In this document: piece by piece, positions 24,055 through 36,798 of the stretch | Layout of the letters: each line of letters starts with the position of its first letter | How positions within the stretch are numbered: the first letter of the stretch is position 1 | NCBI GenBank assembly: GCA_018398585.1 | Contig: JAGTTD010000011.1 | Location: forward strand, 20,998,926 to 21,062,925 | DNA: 64,000 nt | Source of the DNA: Simmondsia chinensis | Lineage: Eukaryota; Streptophyta; Magnoliopsida; Caryophyllales; Simmondsiaceae | Direction of reading: 5' to 3' | The notes under the pieces: model-generated | What the model was told of the DNA's origin: nothing | What the model saw: only the letters and a program-made list of their open reading frames with translations | Database searches by the model: none | Made by a program: the position numbers and the translations under genes

Positions 24055-24240
24055 CCACTACAACAAAAAGGGGCAATTCTCGGTGCATAATTATCGGCGT
24101 TTATACAAACGTTGAGAAATCTCGGCGTATAAATGCTTCGAGACAAAGCGTCGAAAATTCTCGGCGGTTTTAAACGACGCAAAAAATATTGGCATTTATA
24201 AGCGCCGAGATTCTCGCCGGGTATATATACCCCGAGCAAA
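24055..24240 (+). repeat. CACTA 1 left terminal and subterminal repeats
   Basis: Several copies of a 10-12-bp TCTCGGCGTTTATA-type motif occur in both orientations next to the terminal inverted repeat. In En/Spm such arrays bind the TNPA protein. A TATATATA box at about 24224-24230 precedes a pyrimidine-rich leader and could be the transposase promoter. Confidence 0.8.
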
Positions 24241-25076
24241 CCCTAACCCTCATTTCTTGCGCTCTCACCGTCGTCTCTCACCCTCACCTCCCGCAAACCC
24301 TAACCCTCGTTTCTCACCCTCGTCTCTCACCCTCACCCTTGCAAAGCATGTTCGTCTCTCACCCTCACCACCCGATTTCCAACCGCGTCGCCTCTCACCG
24401 TCGCTGCCCGGGTTCGCCTCTCACCGTCGCAGCCAGCGTTTGTCTCTCACCCTCACCTTCTGATTTCACAGTTGCTCTTGCTTTGCTGTTAGTATGTGAT
24501 GTCCTTGTCCTAGTTTCGGTTTTTATTTTATTGGACTGCTTATTCTTCTACAAGTGTTATATCATTTGAGTTGGTTGAAGTAGTTTTATTATAGTTTTGT
24601 ATTATCGCCGTTTTACACTTTTTCCTGCTTCATGCGCATCCTTAATGCTATGGTTCGAATGATTCTATCGTTGCATCTCATCATTTGAATTGATTAATAC
24701 AAAAAATTGTTATTTTGACGAAATTCTTGTGTTACTGTGTTTGATTGATGTTTAAAATTATGTGTTGGTGGAGCTTGTGAGTTCAATTTGTTAATGTCAG
24801 GGAGAGTAGATATCGATTTCATAATTTTTTAATTTGAAAAAATAAAACTTTATTGTTGTATCCCTTGTTTAGATGGATCCTTCACATTAGAGGATTAAAA
24901 TTGATTATAAGGAACTCATGTATCTTACTTTAATTTCTAACTTCTCCTAAGTCCCATTAATTATTTGTTTTTGTATTTGTATATATTTTGATTGGTTGAT
25001 TAAATATTTGTCTTATGAACTCTATCTTTTTTCAATTTTTAGGTAATTTGATTGCACTACTTAATATTTAGAGATA

Positions 25077-28000
25077 TGGATGCGAGTTGGATCACGCAAC
25101 CAAGGATTAGTCAAGCTTATATTGATGGTGTCATTGAATTCATTAAGTTGGCTAAAGAAAACCTTATAGAAGGAAAAACTCGATGTCCATGTAATAAATG
25201 CAAAGTAGCCAAATGGTTCTCATTAGAAGATGTGGAATATCATATCCTTTTTAAGGGTTTTTGGCCAAAGTATAAGAAATGGATTTTTCATGGAAAAGAA
25301 GATATTGTTCAACAATTGAGATGCAATAGTCAAACATCTACCAATAATAATGAGGGAAGGGCCATAGGTCAAGATGATATTGGTGGATTACTACGAGAAA
25401 GTATCGGAGTTGATATTCCTCCCTCCACAAGTCAACCCCATTTGTCTGATGAACATGATTGGTCAGACCAAGTTCCTCTTGAACAACCCAACCAATCTCC
25501 TGAGGAGAAAGCCAAGTATAAGAAGATATTGGAAGCTTCTAATGAAGAACTATATCCAGGCTGTAGCGCATTCTCCAAATTGTCATTTCTTTTGCACTTG
25601 TTTCACTTGAAATGTATGCATAGTTGGTCTGCTGAGTCCTTCACGATGTTGCTAAGACTTCTTGTTGATGCATTTTCCCAAATTATGGTATTTCTATCAT
25701 CTTATTATGAAGCTCAAAAAATGATCAATGAGTTGGGTCTTGTATATGAAAAGATTCATGCTTGTCCAAATAATTGTATGTTGTATTGGGGTGAAATGTC
25801 TGAAAAAGAGAGTTGTCATACATGCGGTACCTCAAGATGGAAGACAGTTAAGGGTAAGGAAGATGACAGTTGTAGTGATGAAACTATGTCAACCAAGAAA
25901 GGAGAGCCCGCTAAGGTTATGCGGTATTTTTCTTTGATTTCAAGGCTCAAAAGATTATATATGTCATCTAAAACAGCCGAAGATATGAGATGGCATGAGA
26001 TAGACCGTTTGGAGGATGGGAAATTAAGGCATCCTGCAGATGGCTTAGCTTGGAGGGCATTTGATGCTCGGTATCCGAAGTTTTCTTCAGATCCTCGTAG
26101 TGTTAGGCTTGGTCTTGCTAGTGACGGCTTCAATCCGTACCGTCTTATGAATACTACTTATAGTACATGGCCAGTGGTGTTGATCCCGTACAACTTGCCC
26201 CCATGGCTATGTATGAAGCAATCATCATTCATTCTTTCTTCGATTATTCCTGGGAAATCGGGCCTTGGACTTGACATTGATGTGTACCTACAACCATTGC
26301 TGCATGAGTTGAAATTGTTATGGGAAGGTGTTGATGCATATGATGCCTATAGTGGACAAAACTTTAGGATGCAAGGGGCTATAATGTGGACTATCAATGA
26401 CTTTCCTGCATATGCTATGTTGTCTGGTTGGAGTACAAAGGGCTACACAGCTTGTCCTTATTGCACTGAACATACACATTCTTATAAGTTTGGGGGCAAG
26501 ATTTGCTATAATGGACACCGTAAATGGTTACCTAATAATCAGCTTTTTCGATCTCAGAGTCAATTGTTTGATGGGATAATGGAGTATGCTTGTGCTCCTA
26601 CTCCGGCATCAGGGACTGATATCTTGAAAGCACAAGAACAAGTTCGTTACAAGTACGGAAAAACCCAAAAGACTAGTAAGAAGAAAACAGAAAGGCACCA
26701 CATAGACAGTTCAATAAAAACAGTGGACAATGAGGCAGTGCTTTGGAAGAAAAAAAGCATATTTTTTGACTTGCCATATTAGGAGTACAATCTCCTTCGA
26801 CATAATCTAGATGTCATGCACATAGAGAAAAATGTGTGTGATAATGTTCTAGGGACGCTATTACATATGGAGAGAAAGACTAGAGATGATGAAAAGGCAA
26901 GAAGGGCCCTTGAAGAAAGGAACATAAAGCCACATCTTTGGCTACAACCTCGTCCTAATAGAGATCCGTACATGCCTCCAGCTTCTTACTATATGTCTTC
27001 AAATGATAAAGAATGGTTTCTAAGAGTTCTACAGAAACTTAGGGTCCCAGATGGATATGGATCTAACATCTCTAGATGTGTGAAGTTGAAACAAAGAAAA
27101 CTCTTAAACCTTAAGAGTCATGACAACCATGTTCTTATGCAAAATATTCTTCCTATAGCTTTACGAGCATCCAATGCCACACAAGTCATTGAGTTGCTTT
27201 CAGACTTGTCTTCCTTTTTCAAATACCTGTGTTCTACGATCCTCGACCCAAATATGCTCGATCTTCAACAATCGAACATTATTCTTACACTTTGTGAGAT
27301 GGAGATGGAATTTCTACCTACATTTTTCACAGTCATGGTTCATCTACTAATTCATTTAGTAGAGGAGGCTAAGCTTGGTGGGCCTGTTCACTATAGATGG
27401 ATGTATCCGATTGAAAGGCTAGCCGATAATGCTTCATTTACTTTTATCTCTCATATTTGGCATCCAGTAATTGATCTCACGTGTTATTTATATTTATGTA
27501 ATAAAGGTATTTGTCCCATTTGAAAGCATACGTAAGTGACCAGGCGCGGCTAGAAGGGTCCATTGCTGAAGGCTACATCATGGAGGAGACTATTACATTT
27601 TGTTCTAGATACTTAGAAGGTGCTACGACCATTTTTAATAGACCCAAAAGAAATGATGATAATGGTTCAAGTATGGGTAAATACTTATTAAAGTCTGGGG
27701 GTCGTGCAATTGGAAAAGAGAAAATTGTTCGCCTTGATATGAGAAGTAAGGAACAAGCGCATCGTTATGTGCTACTTCAGCTAGATGAAATCAAGGAACT
27801 TCGTGAGTAAGTGTTAATAGAAGCAACTTTGTCAATATTAACTATTTTTGTTCAACCTGCTAATAATTTCCTTATTATAGTGAATTTTTAAGTGAAAAAC
27901 GACGAGCATATTTTCATAGAAGTCGATCTAATGCAACATTAGAAAATCAGTGGATTGTTGAAGAGTTTTCTGAGTGGCTTCAAAACCAGGTTAGTATATT

Positions 28001-28548
28001 TTATTCGATGTTGAAGTTGATATTATATATTCACCATTAATTTTGATACTGCCTTTTATTCTATTAAGGTGCACAAAATTGATGCAACTACCGAAGAAGG
28101 CCGATTGAGAAGGGCTTTAGCTGGTGGGCTAAATTAGTATGCTAAAAGAATGAAGGGCTTTGTCCTTAATGGATACAAGTTTCATGCAGAAGATCGTGAA
28201 CGCTATATGAGGACACAAAATTCTGGGGTCATGGTCGTAGCTGATGGACAAGTTTACTATGGCAAATTGACAGACATATATGAACTAGACTATTATAGGA
28301 GTTATAAAGTTGTCATTTTTCGTTGTGATTGGGTAGATATAAATAGGGGCTTAAGAACATTTAGAAATGATGGTGCTTGTGTGAACTTCTCTAAGTTGAT
28401 ACATACAGGTCGATTGTTGAAAGATGATCCATTTGTCATCTCATCTCAAGCAAAGCAAGTTTTCTATATTCAAGATGAGATGCAAAAGGGATGGTATCAT
28501 GTCATTAAGACTAAACCTAGGGACTTGTATGATCTAGGTGAGATTTGA
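25077..28548 (+). pseudogene. CACTA 1 TNPD-type transposase (Tnp2), with stops
   Basis: Met 25077 starts MDASWI, the beginning of a transposase-associated domain with the CPCNKCK cysteine cluster. The Tnp2 domain follows (YEKIHACPNNCMLYWGE, DGFNPYRLMN, LPPWLCMKQ, AYAMLSGWSTKGYTACPYC). At 26780-26782 a TAG replaces the tryptophan in LPYWEYNLLRHNLDVMH. The frame continues to MYPIER, is interrupted at about 27418-27506, and resumes with YLSHLKAYVSDQARLEGS (DUF4218). Introns 27807-27880 and 27990-28068 have GT-AG ends and compatible phases. A further TAG lies at 28135-28137, then a DUF4216-type domain (28150-28548). The true C-terminus may continue past a GTGAGA donor near 28540. Confidence 0.9.
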
Positions 28549-28580
28549 TCTTTGTTTTTTTAGAGTTGTGAAATAATGTT

Positions 28581-28710
28581 ACGTGTTGTTTCATTTTGTC
28601 CATGTATGTTAGTTTTCTTTTGTACGTGTTGTTTCATTTTGTCCATGTATGTTAGTTTTCTTTTGTACGTGTTGTTTTATTTTGTCCATGTATGTTAGTT
28701 TTCTTTTGTA
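28581..28710. repeat. Three tandem copies of about 43 bp
   Basis: The unit contains TTTCATTTTGTCCATGTATG and TTAGTTTTCTTTTGTACG. It lies between the two CACTA 1 genes and is non-coding. Confidence 0.8.
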
Positions 28711-28851
28711 CGTTTTGTTTCATTTTGTCCATGATCTTTGTTTCATTATTGATTATTTGTTTTACGGAACATATTTGCTTCTCATTTTATTTTTGTACGT
28801 TCTATTATACATCTACTAATTCTTTTATTTTTGGAAAAACATGGATTCACA

Positions 28852-31453
28852 ATGAGGAGGTTTTTTACAAGTGGCAAATCAGTGCAGTCCTCAACAGCAA
28901 CACCGGAACATGAAGGAGGTGATGACAGTCAGCCAAGACCGTCAACATTTGAAGTAGAAGGACCAGTCAGGGAAGCTGGTGTTTGGTCCACTGACGTGCC
29001 ATTTGATTTGAGGGAGCTACTTCAACTTATCGGTAAATATTTTCAATTTGATAGTATTAATTATGGTAATAATTTTTCAATCAATTAGAAAAGTAATGGT
29101 ATATCTTAATCGTTAATAGATGGCCAAGGTAACTTGAGTACCTTAAGGACGATACCAGTTAAGGAAGTATGGCATCTTCCTGAAGGTGTAAGAATTATTG
29201 TGCGGTTCAATGACCTACGCCAACCAATTAGAAAGGGTGGCGATTTGTTGATCCGGTTTATTGGAGAGGTTGCAAAAACGGGACGGTTTTGTCCGCTCGG
29301 AGTAAGAGATTGGCGTACGATGAATGACCAATACAAAGAAGAAGCTATTGAGGTTATCCGAGTAAGTATTATTTATGTCTGAAGTTTACTTTATATATAT
29401 GATATAATATGTATGTCTGAAGTTTTTGAACTTTATCATTGTATTAATTAAGGTTTTATACTCTTAATTGTGTTCATTTAATTTAATAGTATAATTGGCA
29501 ATAGGGTCTTCGATCAAATTTTACTGCTCGAGTGAAATTTGGATATAGCACTGAAATGTGGTTGCTCTCTTACTAGTACAACTACTGCTTTATGCCTTCT
29601 TACTATTCCCTTGCCTTTTTGTGACATTATTGTGGGATTTTATGTTTTAGGGGAAATTTTCAATGCCCAATGATGTATTGATTGATAAATCAATACTACA
29701 GCATCTTGGCAAAATGTGGAGGGGCTATAAGACGAGCTTGAAAGCACAATATTGCCAAGGGAACAAAACTGAGGCTGAAGTTATTGCAACAGTGCCACGA
29801 GGAGTTAATCGTGACCAATGGATAACTTTGGTACATTTTTGGTTTTCTCCACAAGGCAAGGGAAAACAATTTCTTTTTAAGTAATTTTTGATTGGTCAAA
29901 AAGGGGGAAGCAGATTGATATTGATTATGAATGTAAAGTTTTTCTTGGATTGATGTTGATTTCCAATGTCAGGAGAAGAGTAAATGCGGCAAAGAAGCAC
30001 GTGCCAAGCAGAATCAGTTTCACACGACTGGTTCAACAAGTTATGCCAATAAAAGAGATAGTTTTGTAAGGACTTCAGTATATGTTTAGTGTATTATTAC
30101 TATCTACCTGTTAAATTGGTTAAGACTTATGTTGACGTGTTGATTGTAGGAAATTAATAAAGGGAGGAAGCCCACTAGTATAGAGTTTTACCAGGAAACT
30201 CATACCAGGAAAAGTGGTGGCTTTTTTGAGAACACGGTTTCACAAGAATTTATGATGGGTTTTATTATTATCTCACATTTCTTTTAATTTAAATGTATTT
30301 AATGTCTTTTTCTCTTCTTTGTAGGATACAGCTAGAGAAATAGTTGAGGCTCGACTTGGATCTTCTTCTAGACCTCGATCAGAAAACGAGGAGGAAGTAT
30401 TTGCAGAGCTAATGTATGAACAGGAAAATCCGAGCTATCGAGCGGTAGGCTATGGATTTGGCGTGAAGAGGAGTGATATATACGGAGTCAGGGGTGAACT
30501 AAAGAAAAAGGGACTCGACCGTACCGGTGATCATGTCGAATTACAAAAATAAAAATAGAATTGGCCAATGTAAAGCAGCAAATGAGAAGGCTCCTACCCA
30601 TCTATGATGCTGTTTCTTCTGGCCAAGCATCATATGAAATGATAGCAGAAGGTCAAGCAATTATTACTGCGATTGCTGATCCGGTAAGATAATCTATTTA
30701 ATTTGTATTTGTTTGTACTATAATACAAATAATTGCCTTTCTAATCCTTTGTAAATAATGAAATTGATGATGTGAATGATTGAGACAAAAGGTGGCATTG
30801 GAGTTGGTACTTTTGGGAAACTATATGAATTTACCATGTGAAGCAAAATTTTGGATCAGATATGCTTGTCTTGCTGCTTGATAAGATGGTTTGGTTTTTG
30901 GATGTTTTGACACTTCTTCTACTAAATCTTTTCTCTAATATCTTCATTGATAATCCTCTTTCAATTTTTCCCATATGAGGAATAGCCTAACTTTAGACAA
31001 CAAGATATAATTTGAATCATATGCTTTGTGCTTTGCAAGATGTGGCAGAGAGTGGAATCTCATGTGCTATATTGTCGCCTTAAGATGTTGCAGACTCTTC
31101 ATTTGCTTCAAGCACATACTAGATAGAAATGAGAATGGAGGGCAAGCTAAATAGGTGGCAATCACATGATATGGAAGTCACGAGATGCAGCACAACCTAG
31201 GCCTCCCTCTATCTACTCCTACTTCCCTTCCAAAAGGGATTGTGGACACTTGAGGGTTGACGGGTTCCGATAAATGATTTCATGTGCTCATTGTTATTGA
31301 TTTATGTGATAGTAAACTGGTAGATTGATATTTTGTACATAAGTAATGTTATTATTGTGTTGTCTATACAGGGTAGAGATGAATCGGGATCAGATGACAG
31401 TGAACCCTCAAATTTTTTTGCATCTCCAAGCACGCCAAGCTCATTCGGTTGAT
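28852..31453 (+). CDS. CACTA 1 TNPA-like gene (plant transposase Ptta/En/Spm type), multi-exon
   Basis: In En/Spm, TNPA binds the subterminal repeats and regulates the element. The likely start is 28852 (MRRFFTSGKSVQ). Exon 1 ends at 29032 before GTAAAT; exon 2 is 29120-29361, with LPEGVRIIVRFND and RDWRTMNDQYKEE. An exon from 29651 has ILQHLGKMWRGYKTSLK. An exon near 29972-30066 has KQNQFHTTGSTSYANKR, the family signature. Another, near 30150, has KPTSIEFYQETHTRK. An exon of about 30325-30683 ends in a coiled-coil-like segment (ELANVKQQMRRLLPIYD). The last exon, 31371-31453, encodes an acidic Ser-rich tail. Boundaries around 29860 and a possible one-base shift near 30550 are unresolved, so it may be defective. 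Confidence 0.75.
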
Positions 31454-31674
31454 TGATATATTTGTGAAGAATGTACTTGGCTAAGTTAGCATTGTATATG
31501 TATATTTTTTTGGTTATTAGATTAATTATGTTGATATTTGGAGTGAAAAAAATCTCAAATTTTGTATTGAACTATCAAAGTATATTGACAATGTTGTAAT
31601 ATTTTGATTGTCGAATTCGGAATCTTATGAAAAATTTATCAGTTTAGTTGATATTTTTTTATTAAGTAATTTTG

Positions 31675-31712
<38 letters not shown>

Positions 31713-31789
31713 GAAAATATGCACAAATAAATAGACAATATAGGTTGTTTGTAAAATGTCCATGCTAAGAAGTAAAAATAGGGTATTTA

Positions 31790-32005
31790 AGAAACTCGAA
31801 AAATCTCGACAATAAAAAACGTCGAAAAATATCGGCACTCATAACCGCCGAGATTCTCGGCGTTTATAAGCGCCGATACAGTATCGGCGTTTATAAGCGC
31901 TGGTATTCTCGGCGCTTTTATTTTTCGGCGTTTTCTTTCTCTGCGCTTTTTTGCGTCGAGAATTCCAAAAAAAAGCGCCGAGAATTACCCTTTTTTGTTG
32001 TAGTG
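31790..32005 (+). repeat. CACTA 1 right subterminal repeats and terminal repeat
   Basis: Repeated CCGAGATTCTCGGCG, TTTATAAGCGC and TCGGCGTTT units precede the terminal GTTGTAGTG. They mirror the left end. A TA/TG dinucleotide tract lies just before, at about 31676-31712. Confidence 0.8.
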
Positions 32006-32573
32006 CACTAATATAATACTTTTGAATTCTTATCCACATAATCAAGACTAGTCATCTAATTTATTATATTATAGTCTTATCAAACAAGTTGTTCAAACTC
32101 ATCACCAACTACAAATATATATTTTGACAATAATCACTAATTTCATTTAAGTCTATTCGTGGCTTAATCTAATTCACCACTTAAGCCAAACGTGACTTGT
32201 CGCATGGGACTATGTCCAACTCATATTAGACTCGTAAAACATAATTAACTATTAAATAAATAAAATAATTTTATTAATTAAAAATTTAAAACAAACTAAT
32301 TGGATTTTTCTAAGACACTAATTCCAACAATAGCGCTTAACATGACCCATTTTACCACACTCATTACATCTAGTGTTAGGTATTTTCAGCCTTTGGACTG
32401 TGGAGTATTTGTACTCTTTCCTCTTTTCTTATTGTTTTGGTTATTTCTGGTTTTAGATCTTCCCAAAGCCATTAGCCCTTCCGCAATATTATTGTTTTTA
32501 ATAGAGTATTTACCATCCTTTTTTTCAGTTTACTGTCTTGGACCTTAGAGCATCCTCAACCTTTGATAGTTAT
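32006..32573. other. Spacer between the two CACTA elements
   Basis: This AT-rich stretch holds the CAC target duplication of CACTA 1 at its left edge and a degenerate copia gag piece on the minus strand (32315-32500). Confidence 0.55.
32315..32500 (-). pseudogene. Copia gag relic with zinc knuckle
   Basis: On the minus strand, CNECGKMGHVKRYC (32368-32327) is a CX2CX4HX4C knuckle. It is preceded in another frame by ALGRSKTRNNQNNKKRG, the basic linker usual upstream of copia knuckles. A stop follows after two more residues. Nothing else of the element is left between the flanking CACTAs. Confidence 0.55.
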
Positions 32574-32870
32574 TACCACAAGAAAACATGAAATTTGTAA
32601 CGATGTTTGCAGTCATAATTCAGTCAAAAAACCGTTGCAAAAAAGATTAGCAACCAATTTGTAACGGAAAAAATATGGTTGCTAAGATCGTGGGCATAAA
32701 TAATTTATGGCGGCTTCAGAAACGGTATGGTGATTGGTTTTTCGATGGGAAAAGCGGTCACAATTTGTGATGGCCAGTACCTTCAGTAATTATGTGACCA
32801 CTGCAGCGGTCACAAATTGTGGCAGTGTCTGTAACCACTGCAGCGGTCACAATATAAATTAAATTTGTAT
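32574..32870 (-). repeat. CACTA 2 terminal and subterminal repeats
   Basis: At least three GCGGTCACAA-type repeats with TGTGACCGC-like inversions occur here, plus TTGCAACGG / TTTGTAACGG elements. They differ from the CTCGGCG repeats of CACTA 1, so the two elements belong to different families. Confidence 0.65.
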
Positions 32871-33182
32871 ATAATATTTTATATTTTTATTTTATTATGA
32901 TCCTAATTTATTAGTTTATAGAAAATAAAACAAAAATAAAATTAAAAATACAAACCAATATCAATACTTATAAAATATATATTTATATATTATCTTTTTT
33001 TCATAATTAATATTACAAAAAAAAAAAAAAAAAAAAAAAAACAAGCCAATAAGTTCATATGGCACTATCTAAAGTACATCTAATAAAAAAAAAAAGTACA
33101 TCCGCACAAATCATAAACCAACCTTCAAATTACAAACATAAGCATTAAATTGTTCATTTCCGAATACGATCATAGAAATTCA

Positions 33183-34842
33183 CTAATGACATTGTCTATA
33201 CAAAATAATAATTATAATAATAATAATAACAAACCATTCATTGTGATCACTATCATGAGAATAAGGAGGGTTCGATGGCTGACCATTGGGATCATCTTGG
33301 GGTCGTTGTCCTTGTACCTGTATCGTGAGCACTCTAACCATCTCTTGCAAGTCAGTTATAGTATTTCGCAACTCAGAAACTTCGACATGGAGATGGAACA
33401 TATTAGACTGAGTGTTGGACCGTGAACGTCCCCATCGAGAGGCCCCTAACCTTTGAGTGAGCCCATAGATACGATCTCTCGAAGGTGTCGATCCCATGGC
33501 AGTTGTCTAGGCATCCAAGTCGAAGTCGGGTCGAGAGGATCCTTCTCCATATCTTTGTCGCATTTCTTCGTCATATTTGCTCTATATAAAAAGATAATAT
33601 TAAACATAAATTACGAATATACAAATTATGAAAAAAAATGTAAGATATATACAACAACATATTGCAATACAAGATCACCACATAAAGTAAGACCTTTTTT
33701 TTTTATAAATAAAGAGCAAAGCTCAATACAAAGTGGGGACCCCACATATGGACCCCGGAAGAGAAAGTACATAAATTCAAAAAGCAAAATACAATCCCAA
33801 AGCAAACACCAATTAGCAATAAATCCCAAACCTGCTATTCCAACACAAAAACACCTGCAACTACTGAACCTTATAGAATGACACCAATGAATCTAACATA
33901 TGACACACGCAGCAATAGCTCACCAACAAAATGACAGCACTGAGCCTCCCAGACCACACCCACAGCAGCTCAACCCTTCAAAGTGCATGACTAAGATATA
34001 GCAAAAACCAAATGCACAAACAAAATGGCCTAAGACCGCATTACTTAAATATATCATCTAAAACAGCAAAAGTGGCCCATCCCAGTCCTCAGAGTAGCAA
34101 ATCAGAAGACATCATTCTGACATATAAAATGAGACTTGCGTTTCTATAGAAGAAATCAGAACTTAATCTTTCAATATTTGCTCCACTCTTTCATCCTATC
34201 TTTTAAGTACAACGATATGATGAATATATATATATATATATTTTTTTTATACGCACACACTTTACCTCAACACGAAAACCTCGAAAGAACTAATCCAAGA
34301 GCCCTAAACATAATGAACATAATATTTTGAATTCACATTTACATTATATGAGTCATGTTTTATTATTATGAACGTTAAATGTCAAAATTATGTATTTCTT
34401 ACTAAGAAATAACCCAATCATGCCAAAATGTCTAAGAAAGTACACCAATATCAAGAAGTCCATATTTTCTTCCAAAAATCCACCTAATAGTAAATAGAAT
34501 TCGTAGTAATATTAATATAGAGACTCATTAGTCTAAACCTTTCCTGAGTCAAGTCGTATCAACTTCTACTAACAACTTCTAAACAACACATTCGTTCACA
34601 ACATCATTAAAAGTTAATTTTTTTTGTATTCCATCCAATATGCATTCCCAATCCAAGGCGACCATTAAATACTTTATCCCAAGATATAGTTATGCTACCT
34701 CAATCACTATAAAATTTTCTATTTTAAAATAAATGATACAAACTTAAAGATAAAATAAGCTAAAACAAAAAAGCTTCGATCTAAACCAATTAACCCAAAG
34801 ATAAAAAGTTTCAATTGTCATTTCTTATAAAAATCTACATGA

Positions 34843-34873
<31 letters not shown>

Positions 34874-36620
34874 TTAAATCTTACCTTCGCTTTACTCGAT
34901 TTCTGGTCTACCCATTGGCCTTTTTTGTCCCCCATTTTTTTATACGTGGGTCATCTCAAATAACTCCTCTTCTGATATTTTTCTTCCCGTATCTTTCTCC
35001 TATAAAACCAAAATGAATATATAGTCAACAACAACCATGGATGACAACATAGTGTAGGTGCATCCAATAACAACAACAATAGTTGAACAAATATGACATA
35101 AAATGCCTATCACAAAAAAAAAAAAAAAAAAAAGCTTAGGCGTTAATGAGAATCTAAATACAAAACCAAATGTATACATCAATAGGCAACTTTTACCAGA
35201 TAACCATTTCTATATACCATCGTTCTTGTAAACAAAACTTGTCATTCAAAATTAGGTAAACAACTCTTCACTAAATTACATACCTTCCTCTTCCTGTGTT
35301 CCGAAAATGTTATGGAACCGCCTGTATGTTTATTCAATGCATCATCCTCCTTAGTGCCTCTTTTATTTTTGTTTGTTTTAGAAAGTTCCTGCCACTCATC
35401 ACTCTCCCACTTGTCCCATAATTTATTTCAAAAATCAGGGCTTATCAATGCAGGTGGATGAAGTCTCAAGTTTCCATCTTCTGCTTTATTCGCTTCATCA
35501 AGGGCATGCTCTCGCCCCAAATGCAACATATGTTTTAGTCGTTCCCTTAATTTGCGTACAAATAATCTCTGTATGGCATCATTTAGCCCCAGATTCAAAC
35601 AATAAGTCTCCTGTTATATCATAAAAAAAACTTATAATGTTAATATCATAAAACAAATATAAATAAGAAGGGAAAAATAATAATATTGAATTAAACTTGA
35701 TTTCCTACCTAAAACTCCTGCCAAAGCACGGCTTTGACAGGTTTGGGGAAATCAGCGTATGAGTTCCACACTCCTTCGAAGTGCTCCATAATGAGCTTGT
35801 TAATAGATCCCGAAACTTGGGAATCAGAGAAATTACTGTATATTAGGTAACATAAAAGGTTATATAATTTTTATTCAGTTAAAAAGTATAATTGACAAAC
35901 AAAGGTTTGAAATACATACCCGCCCTCATCTATTTCAATGTACCTACGGGCACTAGGATTGTTCGGATAACAGGGTGGTAGTGGAGGCATTGGAGCACTC
36001 GCGGGTACTGTAGGTGGAGATCCCATAACTCCATTCTGAGAAGGGAGTGGCCTCTCTTGAGACACCAAATGAGGAGGCATGGGTCTTGATAGATTAAATT
36101 GTTATGGAAATGGTCCTCCATCTCCATAATATAGGGGGACCATCCCATAGTAACCCATTTGAGCAGGCATATGCCGATAAAAAGACATACCTGCCTCTCC
36201 AAAATGAGGGGAAGGCATCCCATAGTATCCTTGCTGAGGAGGTGTGGGACAGTAAGCACTTGAAATTTCTTCACCAAATAGAGGAGGGGACACCACAAAA
36301 TGCCAATGCAAAGTATGTGGGCTAGGAACCCTTGTAGATGAGGTCGTCATGGGGCTAAAGCCAGTAGTCAGGGAGGAAATCAATCTAACACCCCCCATCA
36401 ATGAGGTCGTCGTTGGAATTGAGTTGACAGTAGGGGAGGAACTCAAACCAGCACCTCGTATGATCTGTCCCATTATATCATCTGAAATTTCACCATAAAG
36501 AGGTATTTGAGGGGCAATCTCATTTAAATATGTTGGAGGATGTCTAGATCCCCCTTCAAATCTCCTTCCCTCTTATTTTCCAGACCCACTCCTACCAGAA
36601 CCAGCTCAGCCACGAGCCAT
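33183..36620 (-). pseudogene. CACTA 2 TNPA-like gene, interrupted
   Basis: Met at 36620 starts MARG, followed at once by stop codons in a Gly/Ser/Arg-rich stretch. A long Pro/Tyr/Gly-rich exon (36473-35890) follows, with repeats such as QQGYYGMPSP and QMGYYGMVP. Later exons carry INKLIMEHFEGVWNSY (about 35800), RLFVRKLRERLKHM (about 35560), NKHTGGSITFSEHRKR (about 35300, the family signature) and ELFEMTHV (about 34950). The last exon, ending near 33183, has STPSRDRIYGLTQRLG and a coiled-coil-like VEVSELRNTITDLQEMV. Poly(A), (TA)n and a LINE tail lie in its introns. Confidence 0.8.
33691..34100 (-). mobile_element. LINE 3' tail inside CACTA 2
   Basis: On the minus strand the sequence ends GCTCTTTATTTATAAAAAAA, preceded by a GGGGTCC-type palindromic stretch (GGGGACCCCACATATGG on the plus strand). 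This matches the style of plant LINE 3' untranslated regions with a poly(A) tail. The 5' limit and target duplication are not clear. It lies between two TNPA exons of CACTA 2, so it is younger than that element. Confidence 0.5.
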
Positions 36621-36798
36621 TTTATCTGCAACAATTGTTAATACAACAAACCACCATACATATAATATAGAAAAAATATAGTAATAAAATCATAATAAAG
36701 CATATAATGCAAAAATAATTATAAAATGGTACTAAAAAAATATAGTGCTCCAATCATAATAAAGTTCAATCACACATAAAATAATCTATGACTAATAT

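Larger units (their letters stand above)
24055..32005 (+). mobile_element. CACTA (En/Spm) DNA transposon, near-complete, 7951 bp
   Basis: The ends are CACTACAACAAAAAGGGG and CCCTTTTTTGTTGTAGTG, inverted and almost perfect. A 3-bp target duplication, CAC, flanks them (24052-24054 and 32006-32008). Subterminal repeats of the CTCGGCG / CGCCGAG type with TTTATAAGCGCC cluster in the outer 200 bp of both ends. Two genes run in the same direction: a TNPD/Tnp2-type transposase (from 25077) and a TNPA-like gene (from 28852). Stops in the transposase suggest this copy cannot move on its own, although its ends look intact and could be recognised by an active relative. Confidence 0.95.

Noticed and set aside
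24189..24569. 126-codon open frame at the start of CACTA 1
   Set aside because: It arises from CTCTCACCCTCACC-type leader repeats, with no conserved domain; more likely 5' UTR of the transposase gene.
33453..33881. 142-codon plus-strand open frame
   Set aside because: It overlaps the minus-strand last TNPA exon and the LINE tail; translation has no domain.
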